Part shown: positions 37,050-45,632 of the stretch, in pieces
Numbering within the stretch: position 1 is the stretch's first letter
Layout of the letters: each line of letters begins with the position of its first letter
DNA from: Bacteroidota bacterium
GTDB taxonomy: Bacteria; Bacteroidota; Ignavibacteria; Kryptoniales; JAKASW01
Direction: 5' to 3'
Assembly (NCBI GenBank): GCA_021794075.1
Contig: JAJYRM010000018.1
Location: forward strand, 1 to 48,975
DNA length: 48,975 bases
Notes under the pieces: model-generated
The model's input: the letters and a program-made list of their open reading frames with translations, nothing else
The model's database searches: none
What the model was told of the DNA's origin: nothing
Translations under genes and position numbers: made by a program

Positions 37050-38401
37050 TTCTCTCTCCCTATGGCGTACTCCCAGTCGGTTTTTGCTACGAGGTAGTCG
37101 TAAATGGCCTGAGCGTAGTTTGTCTGCGCAAGGGTCATCGCAACCTGCGCGTCGAGCAGTTCGAGTTGAGTGCCGACGCCGCTCTTGAATCTTGTCCCTG
37201 CGATCGCGACCGCTCGCTTCGCCTGCTCGATGTTTTTCTCCTGTCCCTGCACCCGCTGTTTGGCTTCGTTCATCTTTAGGCGCGCCGATTGAATCTGTAT
37301 TGTCAATCCTTCTTCCGCCTTCAGCCGGGTCAGCTTCGTTTTCCTGAGGTCGATCCTCGCCTCTTCCACGCGGGCCGGAGTGCGCAAACCGTCGAACAGG
37401 TTCCATGAAAGAGTCACCCCGACGTTAAGTATCTTCGCCCAATAATAGTTGCTGAACTGAAACGTGTTGTCCTGTGTCTGCCACTGGTAAGCTCCGAACG
37501 CGTAGATGGAAGGGAAGTAGCCCGATTGTTCTATGCTGATGTTCTTATCGAGCATAGATTCCTGGAAGGCGAGCTGCTGCAAACCGGGGTTCGTCTCGAT
37601 CGCGTGTGCGGAGCCAGCGTCCAGAACGGACTGCGGTACATCGGTAAAGGTGAAATCTCCTTCCACATCAATCTCTTTGTCGAGCGGAATCGCTAGGAGC
37701 GACTTTAGTCCGTTCTTCGCGAGGACGAGGTTGTTCTCTACGGAGATGAGGACGGGCTCCGTGTTCGCGACCTGCACTTCGGCGCGGAGCAAATCGAACT
37801 CCGCCGCGTTGCCGTGCTTGTAAAGCGCCTGCACGTTGACAAGGTTTGCCCGCACCACGTCGAGTCCCTGCTTGTTCGCCTCGACCAGCTTTTTCATGAG
37901 AAGGACCCCGTAGAAAGCTTTCTTCACCTGTAGAACGACGCCCGATTTTGTCGCGTCCAGTCCCGCTTCGGAAAATTCTTTGTAGGTGTTCGCAATCTCG
38001 AGAGCTACTCCCACCTGTCTGCTATACAGCGCCTGAGTGAGCTGGCCGCCCCATTGATAAGAATTGTTCGAACCGATCGGAAAAGTCTGGACGTTCGATG
38101 TCGGGTTGAACGCGGAGTTCGCGGGGAGGAATAGTACGGGAAGTTGTATGTTCCTCATATACTGGCCCGAGAAGGAGAGCTGCGGGAAAGCACCCGACCT
38201 TGCTTCGGCGATCTGAGCTTCCGACCTGGCTCGATCCTGATCGGCTATGAGGACGTCTCTGTTCTGCGAAAGCGCTATGGAGATCGCTTTATCGAGCGAA
38301 AGGCGAAGAGTATCCTGCGCGATCGCTCTTCCCGCAAAAAGGATGACAGCCGCGAGTGCGGCGACGATTCTCCTCTCGTTACATAATATCATAGTTCGCA
38401 T
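37046..38401 (-). CDS. TolC-family outer-membrane efflux channel
   Basis: A 451-residue outer-membrane factor with a signal peptide (about 8-29, 'AALAAVILFAGRAIAQ'). It has two similar halves of coiled helices and barrel strands, typical of the OEP (PF02321) family. Blocks include 'LRLSLDKAISIALSQNRDV', 'FPQLSFSGQYMRNIQL' in the first half, and 'IDLRKTKLTRLKAEEGLTIQ', 'GTRFKSGVGTQLELLDAQVA' in the second. It forms the exit duct for the pump. ATG 38401 is chosen; TTG 38410 and ATG 38392 are possible. It leads the operon, with an AT-rich promoter region (TATATAATC on the minus strand) about 15-25 bases upstream, and overlaps the adaptor by four bases. Confidence 0.92.
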   Translation of the reverse strand: MRTMILCNERRIVAALAAVILFAGRAIAQDTLRLSLDKAISIALSQNRDVLIADQDRARSEAQIAEARSGAFPQLSFSGQYMRNIQLPVLFLPANSAFNPTSNVQTFPIGSNNSYQWGGQLTQALYSRQVGVALEIANTYKEFSEAGLDATKSGVVLQVKKAFYGVLLMKKLVEANKQGLDVVRANLVNVQALYKHGNAAEFDLLRAEVQVANTEPVLISVENNLVLAKNGLKSLLAIPLDKEIDVEGDFTFTDVPQSVLDAGSAHAIETNPGLQQLAFQESMLDKNISIEQSGYFPSIYAFGAYQWQTQDNTFQFSNYYWAKILNVGVTLSWNLFDGLRTPARVEEARIDLRKTKLTRLKAEEGLTIQIQSARLKMNEAKQRVQGQEKNIEQAKRAVAIAGTRFKSGVGTQLELLDAQVAMTLAQTNYAQAIYDYLVAKTDWEYAIGREK

Positions 38402-38657
38402 GCCCTGCAATTTTGATATGATTATATAACGTATTGTGAATACCGGGACTTAAGCCGCCTGACGATGACTGATTAGCCGCCCTGAAAACTCGATACGACA
38501 GTCTGTTTTACGGAAGCACGAATTCCGTGTTACGACTTTCGATTGATAAGCTAAATGGGGGGGAAGTGAGATTCAAGGAAGACTGAAGGCATTTGCACTT
38601 CCGCCGGTGCAGGAATATCTTCGAGTATCAACTTTCAACTGGGAATCGAGGAGAGAG

Positions 38658-39353
38658 ATGAAAACACTTGGACTTATCGGCGGCACCGGCTGGGTGTCGA
38701 CGGTCGATTACTACAGGGTAATTAACAAAGAGATAAACGTGCGTCTCGGAGGGCTAAACTCCGCGAAGATGATTATGTATTCCGTCAACCAACAGGAATT
38801 CAGGCCTGCGACAGACGAATCAGGTCTGGCGGAATTCGCCGAGTATTTGACCGGCATCGCCAGACGCCTGGAGACCGCCGGTGCTGAATGCCTCGTGCTT
38901 TGTGCCAATACCCCCCACATGGCGGCTGACCTGGTGCAGGCAAAAATTGGAATACCGCTGATACATATTGCCGACGTCACCGCGAAAGCTATTCTCAGCA
39001 AGAACATGAAGAGTGTCGGACTCCTCGGTACCAAGATGACCATGGAGCAGAGCTTCTATAAGGACCGCTTGAAAAGCTTTGACATTGCCACGCTCGTTCC
39101 TGATCAGCCACAGCGCGAGTACATAAACAGGACCATCATGACCGAACTCGAACTGGCTGTGCTTAAGGACGAGACTCGGAGCAAATATCTGGAGATAATC
39201 GATAGCCTTGTTGCAAAAGGCGCGGAGGGAATCATACTCGGTTGCACAGAGATCCCGCTTCTCATCAAGCAATCCGACTGTGAAATCCCCGTGTTCGACA
39301 CCACTACGTTGCACGCCATGGCGGCGGTGGAATTCGCGCTGTCAGATGAATAG
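38658..39353 (+). CDS. Aspartate/glutamate racemase family protein
   Basis: A 231-residue cytosolic racemase of the Asp/Glu/hydantoin racemase family (RacX/YgeA-like), which inverts the alpha-carbon with two cysteines and no cofactor. Here they are C82 in 'VLCANTPHM' and C196 in 'IILGCTEIPLL'. The N-terminus 'MKTLGLIGGTGWVSTVDYY' is family typical. D-amino acids made by such enzymes feed peptidoglycan or act as signals; the substrate is not known. The ATG at 38658 is chosen because GAGGAGAGAG precedes it; an upstream ATG-less extension to 38607 lacks similarity. It lies divergent from the efflux operon. Confidence 0.88.
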   Translation: MKTLGLIGGTGWVSTVDYYRVINKEINVRLGGLNSAKMIMYSVNQQEFRPATDESGLAEFAEYLTGIARRLETAGAECLVLCANTPHMAADLVQAKIGIPLIHIADVTAKAILSKNMKSVGLLGTKMTMEQSFYKDRLKSFDIATLVPDQPQREYINRTIMTELELAVLKDETRSKYLEIIDSLVAKGAEGIILGCTEIPLLIKQSDCEIPVFDTTTLHAMAAVEFALSDE

Positions 39354-39429
39354 ATGGTTCGAGGGCCTGACTGAGATCTGGGATTTCCTGGAGTAATTCT
39401 CCGCGAAGTCACGACCTATCAACGGATAC

Positions 39430-39452
39430 CTTTGACTTTCTGCAAGTCAAAG
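39430..39452 (+). terminator. Stem-loop after the racemase gene
   Basis: Perfect nine-base stem CTTTGACTT/AAGTCAAAG around a five-base loop, 76 bases after the racemase stop. There is no T-run, so termination would be weak. The remainder of the 310-base gap (39354-39663) holds no supported gene; GGAGGA at about 39652-39660 is the binding site of the next gene. Confidence 0.45.
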
Positions 39453-39663
39453 AACGTCTGCAACATCATTACCAAATCGTTGATCTAGAGAGAGTAACCG
39501 GGCACGTCGGCTGTTTGCACTTCCGAGGCATGGCCGATAAATTTCGGAACTCGAACTCTGGAAGATTCGACCGGAGGCCTTTCTTGACGTTGCGAGGTCG
39601 TTCAGCTCAAAGGACGAATCGACGGAACGTCTTTTGGAGTGTAAAAAACAGTTGGAGGAATAA

Positions 39664-41520
39664 ATGCACAAAGCGATTCAATACAGTTTTAGATCAGCCG
39701 CCGTGACGCTGCTGATTTCAATCATGGTCGGCGTCAGCTCGGTCTCAGCACAGACGCCAACCGAAAGCAGTCATCGCGGCTGGAGCCATCTGAAGTACGC
39801 GATCTTCTTCACCTCGTATGATATGGAAAATCTTCTTGCTGATCCCGCTCAGTTCAAGAAGACTATGGAATACTTCGCTCCCGTGATGCCTGACAGGGTT
39901 TACATCGACGGAGTCGGTCGCGGCGGCAAAGTGGATGTTCCGCTGCTGAAGGAGATAGCTGCGAGATTCCGCGCGATGGGAATAAAGGCCGATGGCGCCA
40001 TGGTCGCGACTTCACCCCGGGGCGGACCTTCCGCGTACAACAATCCTGAAGACCTTGCTTCGCTTAAGGAAAGGATGCAGGGTTTGGCACAGGTGTTCAA
40101 CAAAATTATACTGGACGATTGGCTCTTCACGAATGCGACCGACTCGAAAAGCGTTGCTGACAGAGGCGACATGACCTGGGCCGAGTACCGCACCAAGTTG
40201 ATTCTGGAACAGTCGAAGAAATATATCATCGATGCCGCGAAAGACGTTAATCCGAAAGTCCAGGTAATAATAAAATTCCCCAACTGGTACGAAGGGTTTG
40301 CCGAGAACGGCTACGATGTGAAGGATGAGGTGAAGCAGTTCGACAAGTTGGCGATCGGCATCGAGACCCGCGTGCCTGAGACTCAACACCAGCACATTCC
40401 GATTTATACGGGATACTTCCTGCAGAAATGGGAATCGAGCGCCGATGCGGCGAAGTGGGTAGGATCATGGCTCGATAACTATGGCATGGTTGGCCAATCG
40501 AACGATTACAACGCGCAGGTTTGGCAGGCGGTCCTCGCGCGCACGCCTGAGATAATACTCTGGTGCGCCGGTCAGCTCTGGCCGACAAATCCTTCCAGCA
40601 ACGTCTATCCGGATTTCGTTGCGAAACTTCCGGAGTTCAACCGTGTTGCGGGACTGTTGAACGGCAAATCCCGCGGCGTGCCGATTTACATGCCCTTCGG
40701 TTCAACTGGCGAATACAACATCGCCGGTTATTTCGGGATGGCGGGGATACCTCTCGATCCCGTGACGACATTTCCGAAAGAAAGCCCTATATCCATATTC
40801 TGCCTGAACTCAGCAAAGGACCACAACCTTGCTTCTGAGCTCATCAGCCAGCTTACCGATGGCAAGAACATTTTCATGACTTACGGCCTTTGGAAGAAAC
40901 TTGCCGAAGAGGGAACTGAATTCAAGAATGTCCTTAGCCTCCTTCCATACAGCGGCCAGGTGAGCGGCTCAACGTTTGGGCTCCTTCAGGGATTTGGCGA
41001 AAAGACTCTCAAGGCGGACAGGAAATTCACTTTCCCCGGCATAGAGGTGACTACATGGCCGGAGACACGCGACGTTACGCTGTCGCGCGAGGATTTTGAT
41101 TTCCCCGTCCTCATGCGGGTTCACTACCTGAACGGGACGATCTACATACTCAACATGCCGAGCAATTCCTACGACCTTCTCCGGCTGCCTGTTCGGGTTC
41201 TCGACGCAATCCGGAGGCCATTCAACAAGGAGTTGGGCGTGCAGCTCGACGGACCCGGACGCATCGCGATGTACCTGTTCGGTGAAAAGCAGTACGTCCT
41301 GTATAACATGAGTAACAGGATCGAGCCCGTCTCCCTTAGATTTGACAAGGCGATTCAGACACAGGGATGGAGGGAACTTGTCCGCAACGAGGAGGTGAAG
41401 GCTACAGTCGACTCAGCGTCCGCGCGGTTCCACGGCTATCCTCATTTTCACGGACCGGTTTTCAGCGACGTGTCGTTGACGCTGCAGCCATATGAGATAA
41501 CTGTAGTTCAGGCGCCCTGA
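39664..41520 (+). CDS. Secreted protein of unknown function, possible glycoside hydrolase-like barrel
   Basis: A 618-residue exported protein with a signal peptide (about 1-29, 'LLISIMVGVSSVSAQ'). The following region (about 40-330) reads like a TIM barrel with successive strand-loop units: 'LKYAIFFTSYDMENLL', 'RVYIDGVGRGGKVD', 'IKADGAMVATSP', 'NKIILDDWLFTNATD', 'KVQVIIKFPNWYEGF', 'LAIGIETRVPETQ' and 'PEIILWCAGQLW'. Aspartates in 'ILDDW' and the glutamate in 'IGIETR' would be candidate catalytic residues. The C-terminal third (about 480-618) looks like a beta-sandwich ('TIYILNMPSNSYDLLRLP', 'LTLQPYEITVVQAP'), as in many carbohydrate-active enzymes. No family is recognised. A strong GGAGGA site precedes the ATG and a strong terminator follows. 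Confidence 0.6.
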   Translation: MHKAIQYSFRSAAVTLLISIMVGVSSVSAQTPTESSHRGWSHLKYAIFFTSYDMENLLADPAQFKKTMEYFAPVMPDRVYIDGVGRGGKVDVPLLKEIAARFRAMGIKADGAMVATSPRGGPSAYNNPEDLASLKERMQGLAQVFNKIILDDWLFTNATDSKSVADRGDMTWAEYRTKLILEQSKKYIIDAAKDVNPKVQVIIKFPNWYEGFAENGYDVKDEVKQFDKLAIGIETRVPETQHQHIPIYTGYFLQKWESSADAAKWVGSWLDNYGMVGQSNDYNAQVWQAVLARTPEIILWCAGQLWPTNPSSNVYPDFVAKLPEFNRVAGLLNGKSRGVPIYMPFGSTGEYNIAGYFGMAGIPLDPVTTFPKESPISIFCLNSAKDHNLASELISQLTDGKNIFMTYGLWKKLAEEGTEFKNVLSLLPYSGQVSGSTFGLLQGFGEKTLKADRKFTFPGIEVTTWPETRDVTLSREDFDFPVLMRVHYLNGTIYILNMPSNSYDLLRLPVRVLDAIRRPFNKELGVQLDGPGRIAMYLFGEKQYVLYNMSNRIEPVSLRFDKAIQTQGWRELVRNEEVKATVDSASARFHGYPHFHGPVFSDVSLTLQPYEITVVQAP

Positions 41521-41531
41521 CGAAATTCCAT

Positions 41532-41563
41532 CGGGTAGTCCGGAATTCTGTCCGGGCTACCCG
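41532..41563 (+). terminator. Strong stem-loop terminator
   Basis: CGGGTAGTCCGGA (41532-41544) and TCCGGGCTACCCG (41551-41563) form a 13-pair stem with one G-T wobble and a six-base loop. It lies 11 bases after the stop of the 618-residue gene. The trailing sequence is T/C-rich (TCCCATCTTTCAAGTTTT). Confidence 0.8.
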
Positions 41564-41710
41564 TCCCATCTTTCAAGTTTTACTCAAGGCGCTTTCGGGC
41601 GCATGCTGCGCTACTGTACGTTTTGCGCCGAGGACGTCTGCCCCGTCACTTGCGCGACAAGACTGTTCTGCTCAGTATTTCACACACCACATTACGGGAG
41701 GAGGAGAAAA

Positions 41711-42298
41711 ATGAGTGATGCGGTTATACCCGTGAATCAACCCGCCGATATTCCGGAAATAAAATGGCGAAACATTATTTGGGCGCTGATTGCCATCGGC
41801 GTCATGGTGGTTGTAATTATAATACGCGATTTTCGTTTGCTCAATTTCATACACGTGCTGGCGGGACTTCTTTGGACGGGCACGGATTTGTTCATGGGGT
41901 TCGCAATGGGTCCGATAATGCGGAGACTCGACCTGCAAGCACGCAGGAGCGTGATCCTTCGTCTGATGCCAAAGATGATTTTCTACATGCCCACTCTGGC
42001 GATCATCACGCCTACGGCCGGTTTCTATCTCGCGTTCATGATGGGTTATCTAAATGTCGGCTTTCCACAGTACTGGTGGATGGTTGCCGTCTATTTCATA
42101 CTTGCCGTTCTCACGATTCAAGGGCTCGGCATTTTACTCCCGACGAACCTCAGGGTTTATTTTGAAATGAGGAGGGAGAAGCCGGATGGCGAAAAAATAC
42201 AAAGGATGATGAGGAGCTACTTCCGAACGGTGGCAATTCAGGGCGCCATGCAGATCGCGATAATATTTGTAATGTCTCATCTCGCCACGGGGATTTGA
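41711..42298 (+). CDS. Integral membrane protein, CopD/DUF2269-like
   Basis: A 195-residue protein with four or five membrane segments (about 21-40, 46-66, 92-112, 121-140 and 175-192). The second begins 'FIHVLAGLLWTGTDLFMGFAM', whose H-V-L-A-G-x-x-W-x-G pattern resembles CopD and DUF2269 proteins. A conserved histidine there could bind heme or metal. GGGAGGAGGAG just upstream of the ATG at 41711 decides the start; an upstream extension to 41603 is cysteine-rich but lacks a binding site. Function is unknown. Confidence 0.7.
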   Translation: MSDAVIPVNQPADIPEIKWRNIIWALIAIGVMVVVIIIRDFRLLNFIHVLAGLLWTGTDLFMGFAMGPIMRRLDLQARRSVILRLMPKMIFYMPTLAIITPTAGFYLAFMMGYLNVGFPQYWWMVAVYFILAVLTIQGLGILLPTNLRVYFEMRREKPDGEKIQRMMRSYFRTVAIQGAMQIAIIFVMSHLATGI

Positions 42299-42525
42299 TT
42301 CACGTCACCGCGGCCCTTAGTTGAAGACCGGTCCGACCGGGTTACGGCCTTCAAATGCATGGCCTTCCTCCGCATAATCTGTGTTCTGATTTGGGGTTGA
42401 TTGCATTTGAACGAAGATGCCGATAATTTAGCCGGGTCAGGCGGCTGCAGTAAGCTTCATAGATTCAAGGCAAGCGGCCATTGCGGATTCTTCTATAGCA
42501 TGGAAAATAGTCAGGAGGGTTTGTG

Positions 42526-42687
42526 ATGGAAAAAATCAAAGTCGAAAACTCGTGCTTCGGAGTCATTTGGGTAATTGGTTGGCTGTTTACTGTCGGTTTC
42601 CTCAAACTTTTGTTCTGGCAGGGGGTACTCGCCATCGTGATTTGGCCGTATTATCTCGGCGCGGCACTCAGCGGGTTGATTAAGTAA
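42526..42687 (+). CDS. 53-residue small membrane protein
   Basis: A small open frame with an excellent AGGAGGG site seven bases upstream of the ATG. The product begins 'MEKIKVENSCFGVIWVIGW' and has two hydrophobic segments (about 11-28 and 33-50) separated by 'KLLFWQG', with a predicted hairpin in the membrane. It ends 'GLIK'. No family is recognised, but it resembles small membrane proteins annotated as hypothetical in related genomes. The tight ribosome binding site and membrane pattern make it a likely real gene. It precedes the DUF2141 gene by 51 bases. Confidence 0.7.
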   Translation: MEKIKVENSCFGVIWVIGWLFTVGFLKLLFWQGVLAIVIWPYYLGAALSGLIK

Positions 42688-42738
42688 CAAACAGCGCGCT
42701 TACCATCCGTAGTGTCAAAGCTTTCGGAGGATGTTGCG

Positions 42739-43185
42739 ATGGTTCTGATTTTGTTGGCAGCCGCGTGCGTTTTGTCTTCGCCAAGTTCAACTCGTGGTCA
42801 GGCGGATTCTTGCGATATCCATGTCTCGGTGATTAACCTGCGAAATGACCGCGGCGAAGTCGAAGTGGCTCTTTACAATTCCAGCGATACTTTTCTCGGA
42901 GATTCGGCTAAGGTGTTTCGTACCGCTGACGGCAAACCCGAAGCCGGAACATCGAGAGTCGTGTTCCAGCGTATACCTTTTGGAACATACGCCATCGCGG
43001 TGTTTCACGATGAGAACTTGAACAGGAAAATGGACAAGGGAATGTTTGGGATTCCTAAGGAAGGTTACGGTTTTTCGAATGACGCCATGGGTTTCATGAG
43101 AGCTCCGGATTTCGATCAAGCAAAGTTCATTTGCGATCGGGATTCGATCGAGGTTGTGATTAAAATGAAGTATCGGCCTTACTGA
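42739..43185 (+). CDS. Secreted DUF2141 protein
   Basis: A 148-residue exported beta-sandwich protein of DUF2141 (PF09912). The signal peptide is about 1-19. Family hallmarks are 'VSVINLRNDRGEVEVALYN' and 'FGTYAIAVFHDENLNRKMDK', where the HDEN-x-N-x-K-x-D stretch is typical, followed by 'GIPKEGYGFSNDAMG' and 'RAPDFDQAKF'. Function is unknown. The ATG at 42739 is chosen because GGAGG lies eight bases upstream; a GTG nine codons earlier overlaps it. It probably forms a small transcript with the 53-residue membrane protein upstream. Confidence 0.85.
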   Translation: MVLILLAAACVLSSPSSTRGQADSCDIHVSVINLRNDRGEVEVALYNSSDTFLGDSAKVFRTADGKPEAGTSRVVFQRIPFGTYAIAVFHDENLNRKMDKGMFGIPKEGYGFSNDAMGFMRAPDFDQAKFICDRDSIEVVIKMKYRPY

Positions 43186-43227
43186 TGACGGATCCCGTGG
43201 GAGAATCGCAGGCAATGGTCAGCGCCA

Positions 43228-44697
43228 CTAAGGGAGTAGTCTATCTCCCAATCTTACCGTTTCGCTGACGAGATCCTCGAAATCTTCCTTCCGGCTTCTG
43301 TGGTTCGTGTTCGCTACCCGTATCGCATACCTGCCGCCGAGTACGGTCGACGAAGGCGAAGCAATCCCTTGTTCCTGCAGCGACATTACAATCTCTTTGT
43401 TGATTCGGTTCAACTGCTTCTCGGAAAGCCCGGCCCGTTTGTACCGGTAGCAGACGATATTCAAGCTCACCGGCGTCAGGAGCTCCAGATTGTTTTCCCT
43501 TTCAATGAGTTCACCCAGGTAGAAGGCTTGGGCGATATTCTGTCTGATGGCCGCCGCATATTTTTGAACGCCATGCTCTTTCAGCGACATCCATACCTTG
43601 AGCGCCTTGAAACCGCGTGAGAGTTCGAGACCGTAGTTTCCCATCGGGTCAGGCCCGGCGGCGAGTCCTCTTTCGTGGTTCATTAGATAAAAGGGCTCAC
43701 TCGAAAACGCGCTTCTGTGCGCCGCAGCATCTCTTATCAGCACGCAACCCACCTCGAAAGGCATGTACATCCATTTGTGAAGATCGAAGGCCACGCTGTC
43801 GGCCTCTTCTATAGTTTTCAATTTACCGGAGTATTCTGGCGCCATCTTTGCCAGGGCGCCGAAGGCGCCGTCGATGTGGTACCACAGATTATATTTCTTC
43901 GAAATTGAAAGAAGCTCATCGAGCGGATCGATCTCTCCGGTGTTCACGGTGCCGGCGTTTCCTATCACACAGAATGGAGTATTGCCGGCATCGAGATCCG
44001 ATTTGATGGCCCGCTCAAGCTCTTCGATTCTCAGCCGGTAACTTTCATCCACGGGGATCTTTCTGAGCGAATTCGATCCGATACCCATGACCTCGACTGC
44101 TTTCTCGACGCAGCTATGTGTCTCGGTTGAACAATAAAGAGTCATGTTGCCCTTCGCCGCCCGGACGCCTTCCTTGCGAATGTCCTTTCCCGTTTGATGA
44201 TTTCTCGCCACCATGAGCGCCGTTATGTTAGCCATCGAGCCGCCGCTGACGAGAATTCCCGAAGATGTATCGGGGTAATTCATCATTTCCTTGCACCAGT
44301 TCAGGACCTGTTGCTCGACGTACATCGCGGAGTGTTCGCCGAGCGCGGTGTTCGGGTTCATCCCGGCGGCCAGCATCTCCGCGAGCATGCCGAACGGCGT
44401 TCCGGTTCCCTGCACCCACGCCCAGAACCGCGGATGCGTATTACCGCTCGGATAGGGAAGTATGTGTTTCTTGAATTCTTCATATATCTCCGAGATCGCC
44501 AGAGGCAACTGCGGAATATTTTCCTTCAGAAACTCCTTCGTCTCGGCTGGAATCTTCCGCCACGATGGCTCTTTTCGGATATGTTGGAGATGATCCAACA
44601 TATCGTCGATCATTTGATGACCGAGCCCGCGCATCTCTTCCCAGTCCGGTGGGTCGAGCGAGATCTCGTCTGAAAGGAGTTCCTTGTGATCTTTCAT
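43228..44697 (-). CDS. PLP-dependent amino acid decarboxylase (group II)
   Basis: A 489-residue decarboxylase of the group II family (aromatic amino acid / 2,4-diaminobutyrate type). PLP ligands: H194 in 'TETHSCVEKA', the aspartate D276 in 'WYHIDGAFGALAK' (usually HVDAA), and the Schiff-base lysine K308 in 'VAFDLHKWMYMP'. 'NTHPRFWAWVQGTGTPFGML' (86-105) lies in the substrate region. It would make an amine from an amino acid such as tyrosine, tryptophan or a related compound; the exact substrate is not clear. It is downstream of the SemiSWEET gene by 45 bases in the same direction. Confidence 0.88.
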   Translation of the reverse strand: MKDHKELLSDEISLDPPDWEEMRGLGHQMIDDMLDHLQHIRKEPSWRKIPAETKEFLKENIPQLPLAISEIYEEFKKHILPYPSGNTHPRFWAWVQGTGTPFGMLAEMLAAGMNPNTALGEHSAMYVEQQVLNWCKEMMNYPDTSSGILVSGGSMANITALMVARNHQTGKDIRKEGVRAAKGNMTLYCSTETHSCVEKAVEVMGIGSNSLRKIPVDESYRLRIEELERAIKSDLDAGNTPFCVIGNAGTVNTGEIDPLDELLSISKKYNLWYHIDGAFGALAKMAPEYSGKLKTIEEADSVAFDLHKWMYMPFEVGCVLIRDAAAHRSAFSSEPFYLMNHERGLAAGPDPMGNYGLELSRGFKALKVWMSLKEHGVQKYAAAIRQNIAQAFYLGELIERENNLELLTPVSLNIVCYRYKRAGLSEKQLNRINKEIVMSLQEQGIASPSSTVLGGRYAIRVANTNHRSRKEDFEDLVSETVRLGDRLLP

Positions 44698-44742
44698 TTC
44701 TACCTGTTATCGGATTTTAATTGTCTTTTGCGGAGTGAGAAT

Positions 44743-44997
44743 TCACTTATGTCTTATCTTCATTCCCAGAATCGCTAGCGTGAGGATGAATGTCACTCCG
44801 TTCGCGAGAATTATCGGCATTGAACGGAGCCGTATTCCGAAGAGGAGCCATAGAAAAACGCCTGTGCACATCATCAGGTACATTCTAAGGCTTATGTCCT
44901 TCGCCGAGCGAGTCTGCCAAACTTTAACGAACTGGGGAATATACGCGGCCGTCGTAAGGATGGCGGCCAGGTAGCCTATTGCCTGAGTCAATTTCAT
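44743..44997 (-). CDS. SemiSWEET sugar transporter
   Basis: An 84-residue three-helix membrane protein of the SemiSWEET family, which works as a dimer to carry sugars down their gradient. Family blocks are 'IGYLAAILTTAAYIPQFVKV' with the PQ hinge, 'TRSAKDISLRMYLMMCTGVF', 'LWLLFGI' and 'PIILANGVTFILTLAILGM' with the binding-pocket asparagine. Helices span about 5-22, 35-55 and 60-80. Its ATG overlaps the PaiB stop by four bases, so the two are translated together. The link to PaiB and a decarboxylase is not usual. Confidence 0.88.
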   Translation of the reverse strand: MKLTQAIGYLAAILTTAAYIPQFVKVWQTRSAKDISLRMYLMMCTGVFLWLLFGIRLRSMPIILANGVTFILTLAILGMKIRHK

Positions 44998-45632
44998 TTG
45001 GCTGTTCTCTGTTTCGTTTTCATTATTTCGGACATCTTTTTCGCGACCATCTTCGCTTTGTAATCCTCCAGCTTTTCAAGCTCCGCCATAACATTCTTGT
45101 AATCTTCGTCGCCCCTGTTCTGGCTCATCTTGTAGGCCGCCTCTACTCTTTCAATGTCAATTTCAAATCCCACGATCCCGCCGATTTGCTTCGCGATTTC
45201 GCCCTGCAAGACTTCCTCAGTCAAGGGATGCGAAGAGATCTGTTCGTGCAAATGAGTCATGCTCTCAAGCGATTTCCACAGGCGCTTGCCCTCCACAACC
45301 CGCAGGTGGCCGTAGACGTGAATGCTCATGTAGTTCCATGTCGGGACGTTCGGATGATTGTACCATGATGACGAAATATAATGCTGGACCGGCGACAGAA
45401 AAATCGCCAGGACTTCCGGATGTGATTCGAACAGTTTCCATTGTGGGTTCGCTCTTGCGAAATGTCCGGATAGAATTGTATCACCGCCCTCGTTCTCTTC
45501 CAATTCCAGTGGAATATGTGTCGCGACCGGATACTCGTTTCCGCGGCTGACGAGCGACGCGAGTGGATTGTCCTTCATGAAACGAATTATCTCCGGCCAC
45601 TCTTTTATTTCAAAGAATTTTGGTACATACAT
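44994..45632 (-). CDS. PaiB-family FMN-binding protein
   Basis: A 212-residue member of the PaiB family (FMN-binding negative transcriptional regulator, PF04299), with a split-barrel flavin-reductase-like fold. Typical blocks are 'MYVPKFFEI', 'NPLASLVSRGNEYPVATHIP', 'LSGHFARANPQWKLF', 'YISSSWYNHPNVPTWNYMSI', 'VYGHLRVVEG' and 'GIVGFEIDIERVEAAYKMSQNR'. In Bacillus PaiB was reported to affect sporulation and degradative enzymes; here its role is unknown. It is first in a probable operon with SemiSWEET and the decarboxylase. Confidence 0.9.
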   Translation of the reverse strand: MYVPKFFEIKEWPEIIRFMKDNPLASLVSRGNEYPVATHIPLELEENEGGDTILSGHFARANPQWKLFESHPEVLAIFLSPVQHYISSSWYNHPNVPTWNYMSIHVYGHLRVVEGKRLWKSLESMTHLHEQISSHPLTEEVLQGEIAKQIGGIVGFEIDIERVEAAYKMSQNRGDEDYKNVMAELEKLEDYKAKMVAKKMSEIMKTKQRTAK

